Origin: Peptoniphilus sp034090345
GTDB taxonomy: Bacteria > Bacillota > Clostridia > Tissierellales > Peptoniphilaceae
NCBI RefSeq assembly: GCF_034090345.1
Contig: NZ_JAXDSS010000095.1
Coordinates: forward strand, 1-6,876
Length of the DNA stretch: 6,876 bases
Reading direction: 5' to 3'
The position numbers and the translations under genes were made by a program. This document shows positions 1 through 6,113 of this stretch, piece after piece; position 1 is the first letter of the stretch, and each line of letters begins with the position of its first letter. The notes below the pieces were generated by a model. That model was not told where the DNA came from, made no database searches, and saw only the letters and a list, made by a program, of their open reading frames with translations.

Positions 1-539
1 CTTGATTGTATTTCTCTTAAAATAAATGTCTGTATAGAATCTATTATTATAAAATCCGGGTCTATTCTATCTATTTCTTCTAGACAATAATCCATAACAT
101 TAGTTGAATAGACAAACAAATTTTGTGATATATTTGCTAAAATTCTATCGGCTCTGCTTCTTATTTGAGATTCCGATTCTTCTCCTGAAGCGTATAATAT
201 TTTAAATCCCTTAGTTGCCAAATCATTAGCAACTTGAAGTAATAATGTAGATTTACCTGCACCCGGTTTTGCCGTTATTATTGAGATGGAATCTCTTACG
301 ATCCCACCTCCCATAACTCTGTTAAATTCTTCTATCTCAGTTTGTACTCTTTCAGAACCTTTTACTTGAACTTCTCCAAGTGGACGTGCATTTTCTTTAT
401 TTTCTAATAACTTAGATGATTTTGGACTTTCATCAACTTCTATTAGCGTATTCCACTCTCCACATCCTGGGCACTTTCCAAAAAATCCATTTGATGTATA
501 GCCACAATTACTACACTTGTAGGATGTCTTTTTCTTCAT
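1..539 (-). CDS. radA: RadA DNA repair/recombination ATPase, 3' end cut by window edge
   Basis: RadA (Sms) is a RecA-like hexameric ATPase that helps branch migration and processing of recombination intermediates. Only the first 179 residues are visible; the family is usually about 450 residues, so the RadA KNRFG motif and the Lon-like C-terminal domain lie outside. Seen here: an N-terminal zinc finger with Cys9-x2-Cys12 and Cys23-x2-Cys26; the GGGIV strand before the P-loop (77-81); Walker A at 90-98 (AKPGAGKST); a GEESESQI segment at 119-126 typical of RadA; and Walker B around 163-167 leading into DSIQT (167-171). The first Walker A residue is Ala instead of the usual Gly, which the P-loop consensus allows. 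The ATG at 539 was chosen because it gives the standard Lys-rich start before the first zinc cysteine and has AGAGG 9 nt upstream. The start lies inside clpC (29-nt overlap), so it is probably co-transcribed and translationally coupled with the clpC operon. Confidence 0.93.
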   Translation of the reverse strand, partial: MKKKTSYKCSNCGYTSNGFFGKCPGCGEWNTLIEVDESPKSSKLLENKENARPLGEVQVKGSERVQTEIEEFNRVMGGGIVRDSISIITAKPGAGKSTLLLQVANDLATKGFKILYASGEESESQIRSRADRILANISQNLFVYSTNVMDYCLEEIDRIDPDFIIIDSIQTFILREIQS

Positions 540-2958
540 CTCTCTTTGCCTCTTTAAGTTTTTTAACAGTTACTTTCCTATTGTAGTCAACTTTTATTGA
601 ATCTCCCTTAGCAAATTCTCCTTGAAGCAATTTTTCTGCAAGAATATCTTCTATGTTGCTTCTGATAGCTCTTTCAAGAGGACGAGCTCCAAACTCTGGG
701 TCATATCCTTCTTTTGCAATATGTGTTGCAAGTTTATTAGTAAATTCTGCCTTTATATCCATTTCAGCAAATCTTTGTTTTAACTTATCAAGCATTGTCT
801 TCACAATTTCTGTAATTTGTTTTAAATCTAATTCTCTAAATACTATGACTTCATCCAACCTATTTAAAAATTCAGGTTTAAAAGTTTGCTTCATTGCTTC
901 TTTTACAATTTTAACCATATTTTCGTATTCTTCTTTAGATTTATCTCCTGTAGAGAATCCCATTGAGCTTTTATTTCTAAGCCTTGATGCTCCAACATTT
1001 GAAGTCATTATGATAACTGTATCTTTAAAACTTACAGTCCTTCCTTTAGAATCTGTTAGACGGCCTTCATCAAGAATTTGTAACAGTATGTTAAATACAT
1101 CTGGATGAGCTTTTTCAATTTCATCAAACAACACTACGGTATATGGATTACTTCTAACAGCATCAGTTAATTGTCCGCCTTCATCATATCCAACATACCC
1201 CGGAGGTGAACCAACTAACTTGGCAACAGTATGCTTTTCCATATACTCAGACATATCTATTCTCAAAAGATTGTCTTCTGAACCAAACAACTCATTAGAC
1301 AAACTCTTTGCAAGATATGTTTTTCCAACACCAGTAGGACCTACGAAGATAAAACTTCCTATAGGTTTATTAGGGTCTTTTAAACCAATTCTAGCTCTCT
1401 TTATAGCTTTTGATACTGAATTTATAGCTTCATCTTGTCCCTTTACTCTAGATTTTAAATTGACATCTAAATCTATTAATTTTTTATTTTCTTCTTGTGT
1501 CATCTTAGTAACTGGCACTTTACTCCATTCAGAGACTATTATTGCAATATCTTCTTTGCTTATTTCAGGTTTGTCTTCAGATTTTTTCTCTTCATTCTCT
1601 CTATCTTCAAACTCTTTTCTAAGACGTCTTTCTTCATCTCTCAATTGAGCTGCTAATTCAAATTTCTGTTCTTCTACTGCTCTATTCTTTTCAATATCCA
1701 ACTCTTTTAATTTATCTTCAAATTCTTTTACATATTTTGGAGTCTTATACAATTGAATTTTAAGTTTTGAAGCAGCTTCATCTATTAAGTCAATTGCCTT
1801 ATCAGGTAAAAATCTGTCCGTTAAATATCTATTTGATAATTTAACCGCACTCTCTATTACATCATCCGGTATAGTCACATTGTGATGTTCTTCATATTTT
1901 TCTTTAAGTCCAATTATTATGTCAATTGAGTCTTCTACTGAAGGTTCTTTTACGCTGATTGGCATAAGTCTTCTTTCAAAAGCTGTATCTTTTTCAATAT
2001 GCTTTCTATATTCATTTATTGTAGTAGCTCCAATTATTTGTAGCTCACCTTTCGTCAACATAGGTTTTAAGATGTTTGACGCATCCATAGCTCCTTCAAC
2101 CGCTCCTGCCCCTATTATTACGTGTAGCTCATCAATAAACAAAATAGTATTTTTATCTTCTATAGCTTCATCAATTACATTTTTTAAACGTTCTTCAAAA
2201 TCCCCTCTGTATTTTGCCCCTGCTATAAGTCCAGAAACATCCAAAGTTCTTATAACTTTATTTGCCATTATTTCAGGAACTTCCCCATCATTTATCTTTT
2301 GAGCAAGTCCTTCAGCTATTGCTGTTTTACCGACGCCGGGTTCTCCAATTAAAACCGGATTATTTTTCTTTCTTCTAGATAAAACTTGAATAACCCTTCT
2401 AATCTCTGTTTCTCTGCCTATAACCGGGTCAATCTTTCCCTCTTCTGACTTTTTATTTAAATTTGTAGTATATTTTTCCAAGGTTGTTTCAGATTCTGAG
2501 TTGCCATCTAAATCTTCATCCTCTATTTCTGTGTTCAATATACTCTCTTCTAAAACTTTAGCATCAATTCCAAGTCTTCTAAGAACTAACACAGCTATTC
2601 CCTGGCCCTCTCTTAAAATTCCAAGTAAAATGTGTTCAGTTCCAATAGTTTCTAAATCATCTTCTTTTGCCGCTTCATAAGACAATTCAAATATCTTTTT
2701 AGTTCTTGGTGTATATATTAAATTCCCGTTGACAACTTCATTGCCCTTTGTAACTATCTCATACGTTGCCAATTTTACACTTTCATAGGTCAAGCCCAAA
2801 CTCTTTAGGATTCTCGCCCCTGTGCCTGTTCCTTCTTTAATTATTCCAAGCATAAGGTGCTCAGAACCAACATAATTTAATCTCGCATCTCTAGCTTCAT
2901 TTTGCGCAAACAATATGGCCTTTTGACTTTTTTCTGTGAATTTCCCAAATATATTCAT
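511..2958 (-). CDS. clpC: ClpC, AAA+ unfoldase of the ClpCP protease
   Basis: This is a cytosolic HSP100 ATPase that unfolds substrates and feeds them to ClpP. It is 815 residues long, a normal length for ClpC. Domains in order: two Clp N-terminal repeats (about 1-143) with GSEH at 31-34 and GTEH at 106-109; an acidic linker; first AAA+ module with Walker A GEPGVGKT (205-212), pore loop KYRG (249-252), Walker B ending IDE (275-277) and arginine-finger segment FERR (327-330); a coiled middle domain (about 408-465) with a UVR-like QKFELAAQLRD (431-441); second AAA+ module with Walker A GPTGVGKT (540-547), pore loop GYVG (587-590), Walker B FDE (611-613) and sensor 2 GAR (757-759). The short middle domain marks it as ClpC, not ClpB. 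MGF at 666-668 fits the ClpP-docking loop (VGF or IGF in relatives). Glu33 and Glu108 align with Bacillus subtilis Glu32 and Glu106, known phosphoarginine-docking residues. It starts 2 nt after mcsB and overlaps radA. It is probably repressed by CtsR from the promoter upstream of ctsR. Confidence 0.97.
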   Translation of the reverse strand: MNIFGKFTEKSQKAILFAQNEARDARLNYVGSEHLMLGIIKEGTGTGARILKSLGLTYESVKLATYEIVTKGNEVVNGNLIYTPRTKKIFELSYEAAKEDDLETIGTEHILLGILREGQGIAVLVLRRLGIDAKVLEESILNTEIEDEDLDGNSESETTLEKYTTNLNKKSEEGKIDPVIGRETEIRRVIQVLSRRKKNNPVLIGEPGVGKTAIAEGLAQKINDGEVPEIMANKVIRTLDVSGLIAGAKYRGDFEERLKNVIDEAIEDKNTILFIDELHVIIGAGAVEGAMDASNILKPMLTKGELQIIGATTINEYRKHIEKDTAFERRLMPISVKEPSVEDSIDIIIGLKEKYEEHHNVTIPDDVIESAVKLSNRYLTDRFLPDKAIDLIDEAASKLKIQLYKTPKYVKEFEDKLKELDIEKNRAVEEQKFELAAQLRDEERRLRKEFEDRENEEKKSEDKPEISKEDIAIIVSEWSKVPVTKMTQEENKKLIDLDVNLKSRVKGQDEAINSVSKAIKRARIGLKDPNKPIGSFIFVGPTGVGKTYLAKSLSNELFGSEDNLLRIDMSEYMEKHTVAKLVGSPPGYVGYDEGGQLTDAVRSNPYTVVLFDEIEKAHPDVFNILLQILDEGRLTDSKGRTVSFKDTVIIMTSNVGASRLRNKSSMGFSTGDKSKEEYENMVKIVKEAMKQTFKPEFLNRLDEVIVFRELDLKQITEIVKTMLDKLKQRFAEMDIKAEFTNKLATHIAKEGYDPEFGARPLERAIRSNIEDILAEKLLQGEFAKGDSIKVDYNRKVTVKKLKEAKRDEEKDILQV
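549..553 (-). promoter_or_regulatory. radA ribosome binding site inside clpC
   Basis: On the minus strand AGAGG lies 9 nt before the radA ATG at 539. It sits wholly within the clpC coding sequence, whose stop codon is at 511-513. This supports the overlapping radA start and suggests that ribosomes finishing clpC help radA initiation. Confidence 0.6.
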
Positions 2959-2960
2959 CT

Positions 2961-3932
2961 TTAAAAGACCTCCTTCATCATCTTTCTTACTTCTTTCGCC
3001 CTGAGTACATCTCTCGATTTCATATCTAAGAGTGAACCCGTTTGAATTTGTAATCTCCCATTTTTAAATTTTGCAATTGTATCAGATAAATTCAAATCTA
3101 TTTTCGGTTTCAAAATAGATAACTCTATCCCCATAAATAAATCTGACAATTTCTCTATTACTTCATTTTCGCTTATCATTCTACAACAAGATAGTGTACC
3201 TAAAGCTCTGTTAGCTATGTCTTCTAATTCAATAGAATGGTCTAAATATAGTTTCTTTCTATTTTGTTCTTCCATATCCACTATCTCTTTAGTTATATTA
3301 TTTAGTTTGTTTATATACTCTTTTTCTGTAATGCCTATTGTTCTATCTGGAGATAGTTTTAGTATAGCGTCTATTGAACCCCTCTCACTATTCAATCTGT
3401 CTACTCGATATCCCAATCTCTCCAAACTGCTTATTAAAGAATCATTTCCAAAATAAGAAGTAGCCGGTAAATGCAATAAGACACTTGCGCTCATTCCATT
3501 CCCACATAGATTAGGATTGGATGTTAAAAACCCAAATTTTTCAGAATATGCAAATTTAATTTTCTCAGCTACAAAATCATCTAATTTATCTGCATTATCA
3601 TATATATTCTCCAATTCCAAACCATCTGACATACTTTGAATAACAATATGGTCTGAATCATTTAAAAATACATTTGGCTTTTGTGAGCTCGTGTATATTC
3701 CTGAAATAAGCTCATTTTTAAAAATATCTCCCGTTGCATTGTAAGATTCATATAGCTTAAGTTTATCTAAAGAATTCATTTCCTTAGTTTTTCTCAATTC
3801 ATAACCTAAAGGAAATAGTGTTTCAGTAACTTTATTCTCTATTTCTTCTGCTGATTTTATATCTATTTTATCTACAAAATTAAATCCACTTATATTTCTA
3901 AAAATTTTCACTTCAGTTTTTAGAACGATCAT
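2961..3932 (-). CDS. mcsB: McsB-family protein-arginine kinase homologue, probable pseudokinase
   Basis: McsB belongs to the phosphagen kinase fold. In Bacillus it phosphorylates arginines on CtsR and on misfolded proteins, marking them for ClpCP. Here the protein has 323 residues (about 360 in B. subtilis) and starts at the strand holding the first ATP-binding arginines. The fold is recognisable: IVL at 2-4, RN at 12-13, DH at 94-95, FLTS at 135-138, HLPA at 154-157, IELED at 234-238 and CRMIS at 250-254. Yet the active site is degenerate. The SSRIR motif is KTEVK (5-9), NEEDHIR is NDSDHIV (91-97, Ser93 in place of the catalytic Glu), the conserved Cys is Asn139, and GLRASV is GMSASV (146-151, Ser148 for Arg). 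The allosteric phosphoarginine motif RDxxRA survives as RDVLRA (307-312). The start is fixed by ATGA overlapping the mcsA stop, an AGGGAG 5 nt upstream, and an in-frame TAA directly before the ATG. Family membership is secure; loss of kinase activity is inferred from the residues. Confidence 0.9.
   Translation of the reverse strand: MIVLKTEVKIFRNISGFNFVDKIDIKSAEEIENKVTETLFPLGYELRKTKEMNSLDKLKLYESYNATGDIFKNELISGIYTSSQKPNVFLNDSDHIVIQSMSDGLELENIYDNADKLDDFVAEKIKFAYSEKFGFLTSNPNLCGNGMSASVLLHLPATSYFGNDSLISSLERLGYRVDRLNSERGSIDAILKLSPDRTIGITEKEYINKLNNITKEIVDMEEQNRKKLYLDHSIELEDIANRALGTLSCCRMISENEVIEKLSDLFMGIELSILKPKIDLNLSDTIAKFKNGRLQIQTGSLLDMKSRDVLRAKEVRKMMKEVF
2969..2975 (-). promoter_or_regulatory. 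clpC ribosome binding site inside the mcsB 3' end
   Basis: A strong AAGGAGG on the minus strand lies in the codons for the Lys-Glu-Val near the C-terminus of mcsB. It sits 10 nt before the clpC ATG at 2958, a slightly long but workable spacing. The mcsB stop codon falls between this site and the clpC start, a layout that favours coupled translation. Confidence 0.7.
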
Positions 3933-4429
3933 TTACTCTCCCTTATTTCTTTTATTCTATCTCTAATAATTGCAGCCTTTTCATACTCTTCACTTTCAAT
4001 AGCTTTCCTTAGACTGTCTTCAAGTTCTTCCTCTTCTCTTCTCATGGATATGGCCGCATCTGCTGATTGTGGAATTTTACCCTTGTGTTTTGAAGCATAT
4101 TTTAAATTATTTAACATACTTGAAAGTTCTGAGCTGAAAGTTTCGTAACAACTCTCACAACCCAAATGATTTTTCTCAAACTCATCAAATGTAGTTCCAC
4201 AATTTGGACATGATTTCTTTATCACTTCTTTATCGAAATTTCCCGTCAACTTAAATAATTCTTTTAAAAAAGAATCTACTTGGCTACTTATAGCTTGATT
4301 AAAAGTTAAATCCTCTTTCATTTTCTTTTCAGCACAAGTAGCACATAAATGAACTTCTTCAACATTATTCCCAGACATTTTGGTATATGAAATTATAGCT
4401 TCATTTTCTTTACAACTATCACAAAGCAT
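3929..4429 (-). CDS. mcsA: McsA, zinc-binding activator of McsB with UVR motif
   Basis: McsA binds and activates McsB and takes part in CtsR control and ClpC function in related bacteria. The 166-residue protein (185 in B. subtilis) has four CxxC pairs that should bind zinc: Cys3/Cys6, Cys29/Cys32, Cys74/Cys77 and Cys91/Cys94. A C-terminal UVR motif follows (about 136-162, core EEYEKAAIIRD at 147-157). The UVR core resembles the helical middle domain of the ClpC in the same operon. The start is an ATG with AGGAGG 5 nt upstream, and the Met-Leu-Cys-x-x-Cys opening is standard for the family. It begins 10 nt beyond the ctsR stop and its stop overlaps the mcsB start (ATGA). All zinc ligands are intact, so McsA looks functional even though its usual partner McsB looks catalytically dead. 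The function of this pair here is therefore open. Confidence 0.95.
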   Translation of the reverse strand: MLCDSCKENEAIISYTKMSGNNVEEVHLCATCAEKKMKEDLTFNQAISSQVDSFLKELFKLTGNFDKEVIKKSCPNCGTTFDEFEKNHLGCESCYETFSSELSSMLNNLKYASKHKGKIPQSADAAISMRREEEELEDSLRKAIESEEYEKAAIIRDRIKEIRESK

Positions 4430-4438
4430 AGCTACCTC

Positions 4439-4894
4439 CTAACTGAATACTACAAGTATTGTATTTTTTAAAATACTTGCTCTAACCTCATTTTTAAAAT
4501 CTCCACTCATACCAAGAGATCTATCACTTATACTTACTTTGATGATTTCATATTCTCTTCTATTGATGTATTCTCTTCTCAAAAGCTCGTCAATTAACTG
4601 GTCTGCTTTATCCTTTGTGATGGAGTTTCCAATTTCATCAATAAAAACTTGTAGTGTTGACTTTTCATTTTCAACTTGAACTCTTACAATCCTTATATAT
4701 CCTCCTCCACCACGTCTTGACTCAACATAGTATCCTTTATAAGGCGTGAACCTTGTAGTTAGAACATAGTTGATTTGTGAAGGAGCACAGTTAAACCTAT
4801 CGGCAATTAAAGCTCTCTGAATTTCTAAAGTTCCATCTCCATCTTCTAATAATGTATTTATAAATTCTTCAATTGAATTTGATAGTTTTGCCAT
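4439..4894 (-). CDS. ctsR: CtsR, class III heat-shock repressor
   Basis: CtsR is a dimeric winged-helix repressor of clp genes that binds tandem RGTCAAA heptads and is released on heat stress. The 151-residue length matches the family (154 in B. subtilis). The DNA-binding part shows the helix-turn-helix region with APSQINYVLTTRF (37-49) and the glycine-rich wing RRGGGGYIRI (60-69), which is the DNA-contacting and heat-sensing element. Arg61 aligns with B. subtilis Arg62, a target of arginine phosphorylation by McsB. The C-terminal helical domain (about 85-145) has the DRSLG and ELLRREYI segments seen in relatives. The start ATG has AGAGGA 7 nt upstream. It is the first gene of its operon, so the promoter and tandem-heptad operator in front of it imply autoregulation. 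Confidence 0.96.
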   Translation of the reverse strand: MAKLSNSIEEFINTLLEDGDGTLEIQRALIADRFNCAPSQINYVLTTRFTPYKGYYVESRRGGGGYIRIVRVQVENEKSTLQVFIDEIGNSITKDKADQLIDELLRREYINRREYEIIKVSISDRSLGMSGDFKNEVRASILKNTILVVFS

Positions 4895-4904
4895 ATTATC
4901 ATCC

Positions 4905-4921
4905 TCTGACCATCTTTGTCT
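4905..4921 (-). promoter_or_regulatory. CtsR operator (tandem heptads) overlapping the ctsR RBS
   Basis: The minus strand reads AGACAAA-GAT-GGTCAGA, two direct heptads with a 3-nt spacer. The known CtsR site is RGTCAAA-nnn-RGTCAAA, so each heptad has one mismatch and the spacer has the usual central A. It lies 10 nt upstream of the ctsR ATG. Its inner edge (4905-4907) shares bases with the Shine-Dalgarno AGAGGA at 4902-4907. Relative to the promoter at 4964-4992 it is downstream of the likely transcription start (about 4957), which fits a roadblock mode or an additional promoter closer to the gene. Confidence 0.7.
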
Positions 4922-4925
4922 TTTT

Positions 4926-4955
4926 AATTAAAAAAATTTTTCCCTATTTTTAATT
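4926..4955. repeat. A/T-only inverted repeat in the ctsR leader
   Basis: AATTAAAAA (4926-4934) and TTTTTAATT (4947-4955) are perfect 9-nt inverted arms around a 12-nt centre. It begins almost at the predicted transcription start and ends next to the CtsR operator. As RNA it would form only A-U pairs, so it would be a weak structure. No T-run or GC stem marks it as a terminator. Confidence 0.4.
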
Positions 4956-4963
4956 GTTTTAAT

Positions 4964-4992
4964 ATCATAGCACTAAACTATGAATTTGTAAA
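4964..4992 (-). promoter_or_regulatory. Sigma-A-type promoter of the ctsR-mcsA-mcsB-clpC-radA operon
   Basis: On the minus strand the -35 box is TTTACA (4992-4987), the spacer is exactly 17 bp, and the -10 box is TATGAT (4969-4964), preceded by TGC, which makes an extended -10. Each box has one mismatch to consensus. Transcription should start near 4957, giving a leader of about 60 nt before ctsR. No other promoter was recognised between the operon genes. Confidence 0.75.
4965..4983. repeat. Inverted repeat within the ctsR promoter spacer
   Basis: TCATAG (4965-4970) and CTATGA (4978-4983) are perfect 6-nt arms around a 7-nt centre. The dyad fills most of the -35/-10 spacer and overlaps the -10 box. 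Such placement is compatible with a repressor operator, but short arms of this kind also occur by chance in AT-rich DNA. Confidence 0.35.
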
Positions 4993-5020
4993 GTTGCGTT
5001 CCGTAACTGTAAGTTTATGT

Positions 5021-5050
5021 AAAAAAGTCAGCTCTCTTAGAAAGCTGACT
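5021..5050 (-). terminator. Rho-independent terminator of the pot operon
   Basis: On the minus strand AGTCAGCT (5050-5043) and AGCTGACT (5033-5026) form a perfect 8-bp stem with a 9-nt loop, followed by a run of six T. It starts 9 nt after the potD stop codon and ends before the ctsR promoter, so it separates the polyamine transport operon from the heat-shock operon. Confidence 0.9.
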
Positions 5051-5059
5051 ATTATATAT

Positions 5060-6103
5060 CTATTTGCTCATTGTAGCTGAAACTTCAGTCCAAACTCTGT
5101 CGTAAAGGTCAACATTATCTCCTAAATCTCTAAATGTTTCTAATTTAGGAAGTTTTGTATAATCTGGATAAGCAACTTCAGATTTTGAAAGTTCTTCCGG
5201 TAAAAATTCTTTAACTCCATCAATTGGAGATGTATAACCTACTAAATATTCTGCGTTCTTAGCTGATATTTCTGGTTTTGACATAAAGTCTATAAACTTT
5301 TCAGCGGCTTCTTTATGTTGAGTTCCCTTTGGAATTACAAAAGCATCAATCCATATATTAGAACCTTCTGATGGAACTACATAATCTAAATCAGGATTTT
5401 CACTTATCATAAGCGCTGCATCTCCTGAATACATAACTGCCATAGCTGCTTCACCTTGAACAACTACATCTCTTCCGTTATCTGTTAAATATGCAGAAAC
5501 AAGAGGTTTTTGGTCAATCAAAGCTTTCTTTGCTGCCTCTAATTCTTCAGGATTAGTTGAATTTAGAGAATATCCCAATTTTGCAAGTGCAACTGCTATA
5601 GAGTCTCTTTGAGAATCATACATTATTATTTGACCTTTATTAGTTATATCCCATAAATCTGCCCAAGAAGTTACCGGTTTAGAAACCATTGTCTTGTTGT
5701 ATACAATTCCCAATGTTCCTGAGAAATAAGGAACGCTGTATTCATTGTTAGGGTCGTACTCAGGATGTTTAAATTGAGCATTCACAAGTTCTGAATTAGG
5801 AATTTTTGTAAAATCTATTTTTTCAAGTCTATCTTCTTTTATTAGACGTTCTATCATGTAATCAGATGGTACTACTACATCATATTGATCTGCACCTTGT
5901 GTAAGCTTTACATATAAATCTTCATTTGATGCAAATGTATCATAAACAACTTTTATGCCTGTTTCCTTTTCAAACATCTTTATAGTTTCAGGGTCTATAT
6001 ATTCTCCTGCGTTATACACATTTATAGATTCCTTAGTCCCTCCACCACATGCCACTAACATCAGCATAGTCATAATTGAAAGCAATACTAAAACTTTTTT
6101 CAT
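5060..6103 (-). CDS. potD: PotD, spermidine/putrescine-binding lipoprotein of an ABC transporter
   Basis: This extracellular solute-binding protein captures polyamines and delivers them to the PotABC permease. At 347 residues it matches PotD (348 in E. coli). Residues 1-18 form a lipoprotein signal peptide (Lys2, Lys3, hydrophobic core) ending in the lipobox LVAC with lipidated Cys19, which anchors it to the outside of the membrane. The mature part aligns along its length with E. coli PotD: SWADLW at 146-151, VVPS at 77-80, and pocket positions Glu34, Tyr35, Ser80, Tyr82, Trp251, Asp253 and Tyr290. Two expected aromatic positions differ: Ala32 where E. coli has Trp34, and Tyr225 where it has Trp229. 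Polyamine transport is therefore likely, but the exact ligand is less certain. AAGGAG lies 6 nt before the ATG. The gene follows potC by 10 nt and is the last gene of its operon. Confidence 0.93.
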   Translation of the reverse strand: MKKVLVLLSIMTMLMLVACGGGTKESINVYNAGEYIDPETIKMFEKETGIKVVYDTFASNEDLYVKLTQGADQYDVVVPSDYMIERLIKEDRLEKIDFTKIPNSELVNAQFKHPEYDPNNEYSVPYFSGTLGIVYNKTMVSKPVTSWADLWDITNKGQIIMYDSQRDSIAVALAKLGYSLNSTNPEELEAAKKALIDQKPLVSAYLTDNGRDVVVQGEAAMAVMYSGDAALMISENPDLDYVVPSEGSNIWIDAFVIPKGTQHKEAAEKFIDFMSKPEISAKNAEYLVGYTSPIDGVKEFLPEELSKSEVAYPDYTKLPKLETFRDLGDNVDLYDRVWTEVSATMSK

Positions 6104-6113
6104 TTAACACTCC

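Noticed and set aside
267..275. RadA Walker A as defective because its first Gly is Ala
   Set aside because: The P-loop consensus allows Ala at this position, and the GKST core (95-98) is intact.
653..3456. Open frames of 79-151 codons on the plus strand at 653-1108, 1220-1648, 1919-2302 and 3217-3456
   Set aside because: They lie antisense to clpC and mcsB, have no family resemblance, are Ser/Leu/Ile-rich as expected from AT-rich antisense frames, and disagree with the strong domain evidence on the minus strand.
2961..3932. mcsB as a pseudogene
   Set aside because: The frame is uninterrupted, has a good ribosome binding site and coupled start, and keeps structural motifs and the RDxxRA motif. 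A non-catalytic protein fits better than a broken gene.
4924..4968. Small 14-codon reading frame in the ctsR leader (ATGATATTA...)
   Set aside because: Its ATG lies in the -10 box, upstream of the predicted transcription start, and it has no ribosome binding site.
4964..4985. CIRCE (HrcA) element near the ctsR promoter
   Set aside because: Only one half-site-like match (7 of 9 to GAGTGCTAA) is present; no partner TTAGCACTC half lies at the 9-nt spacing.
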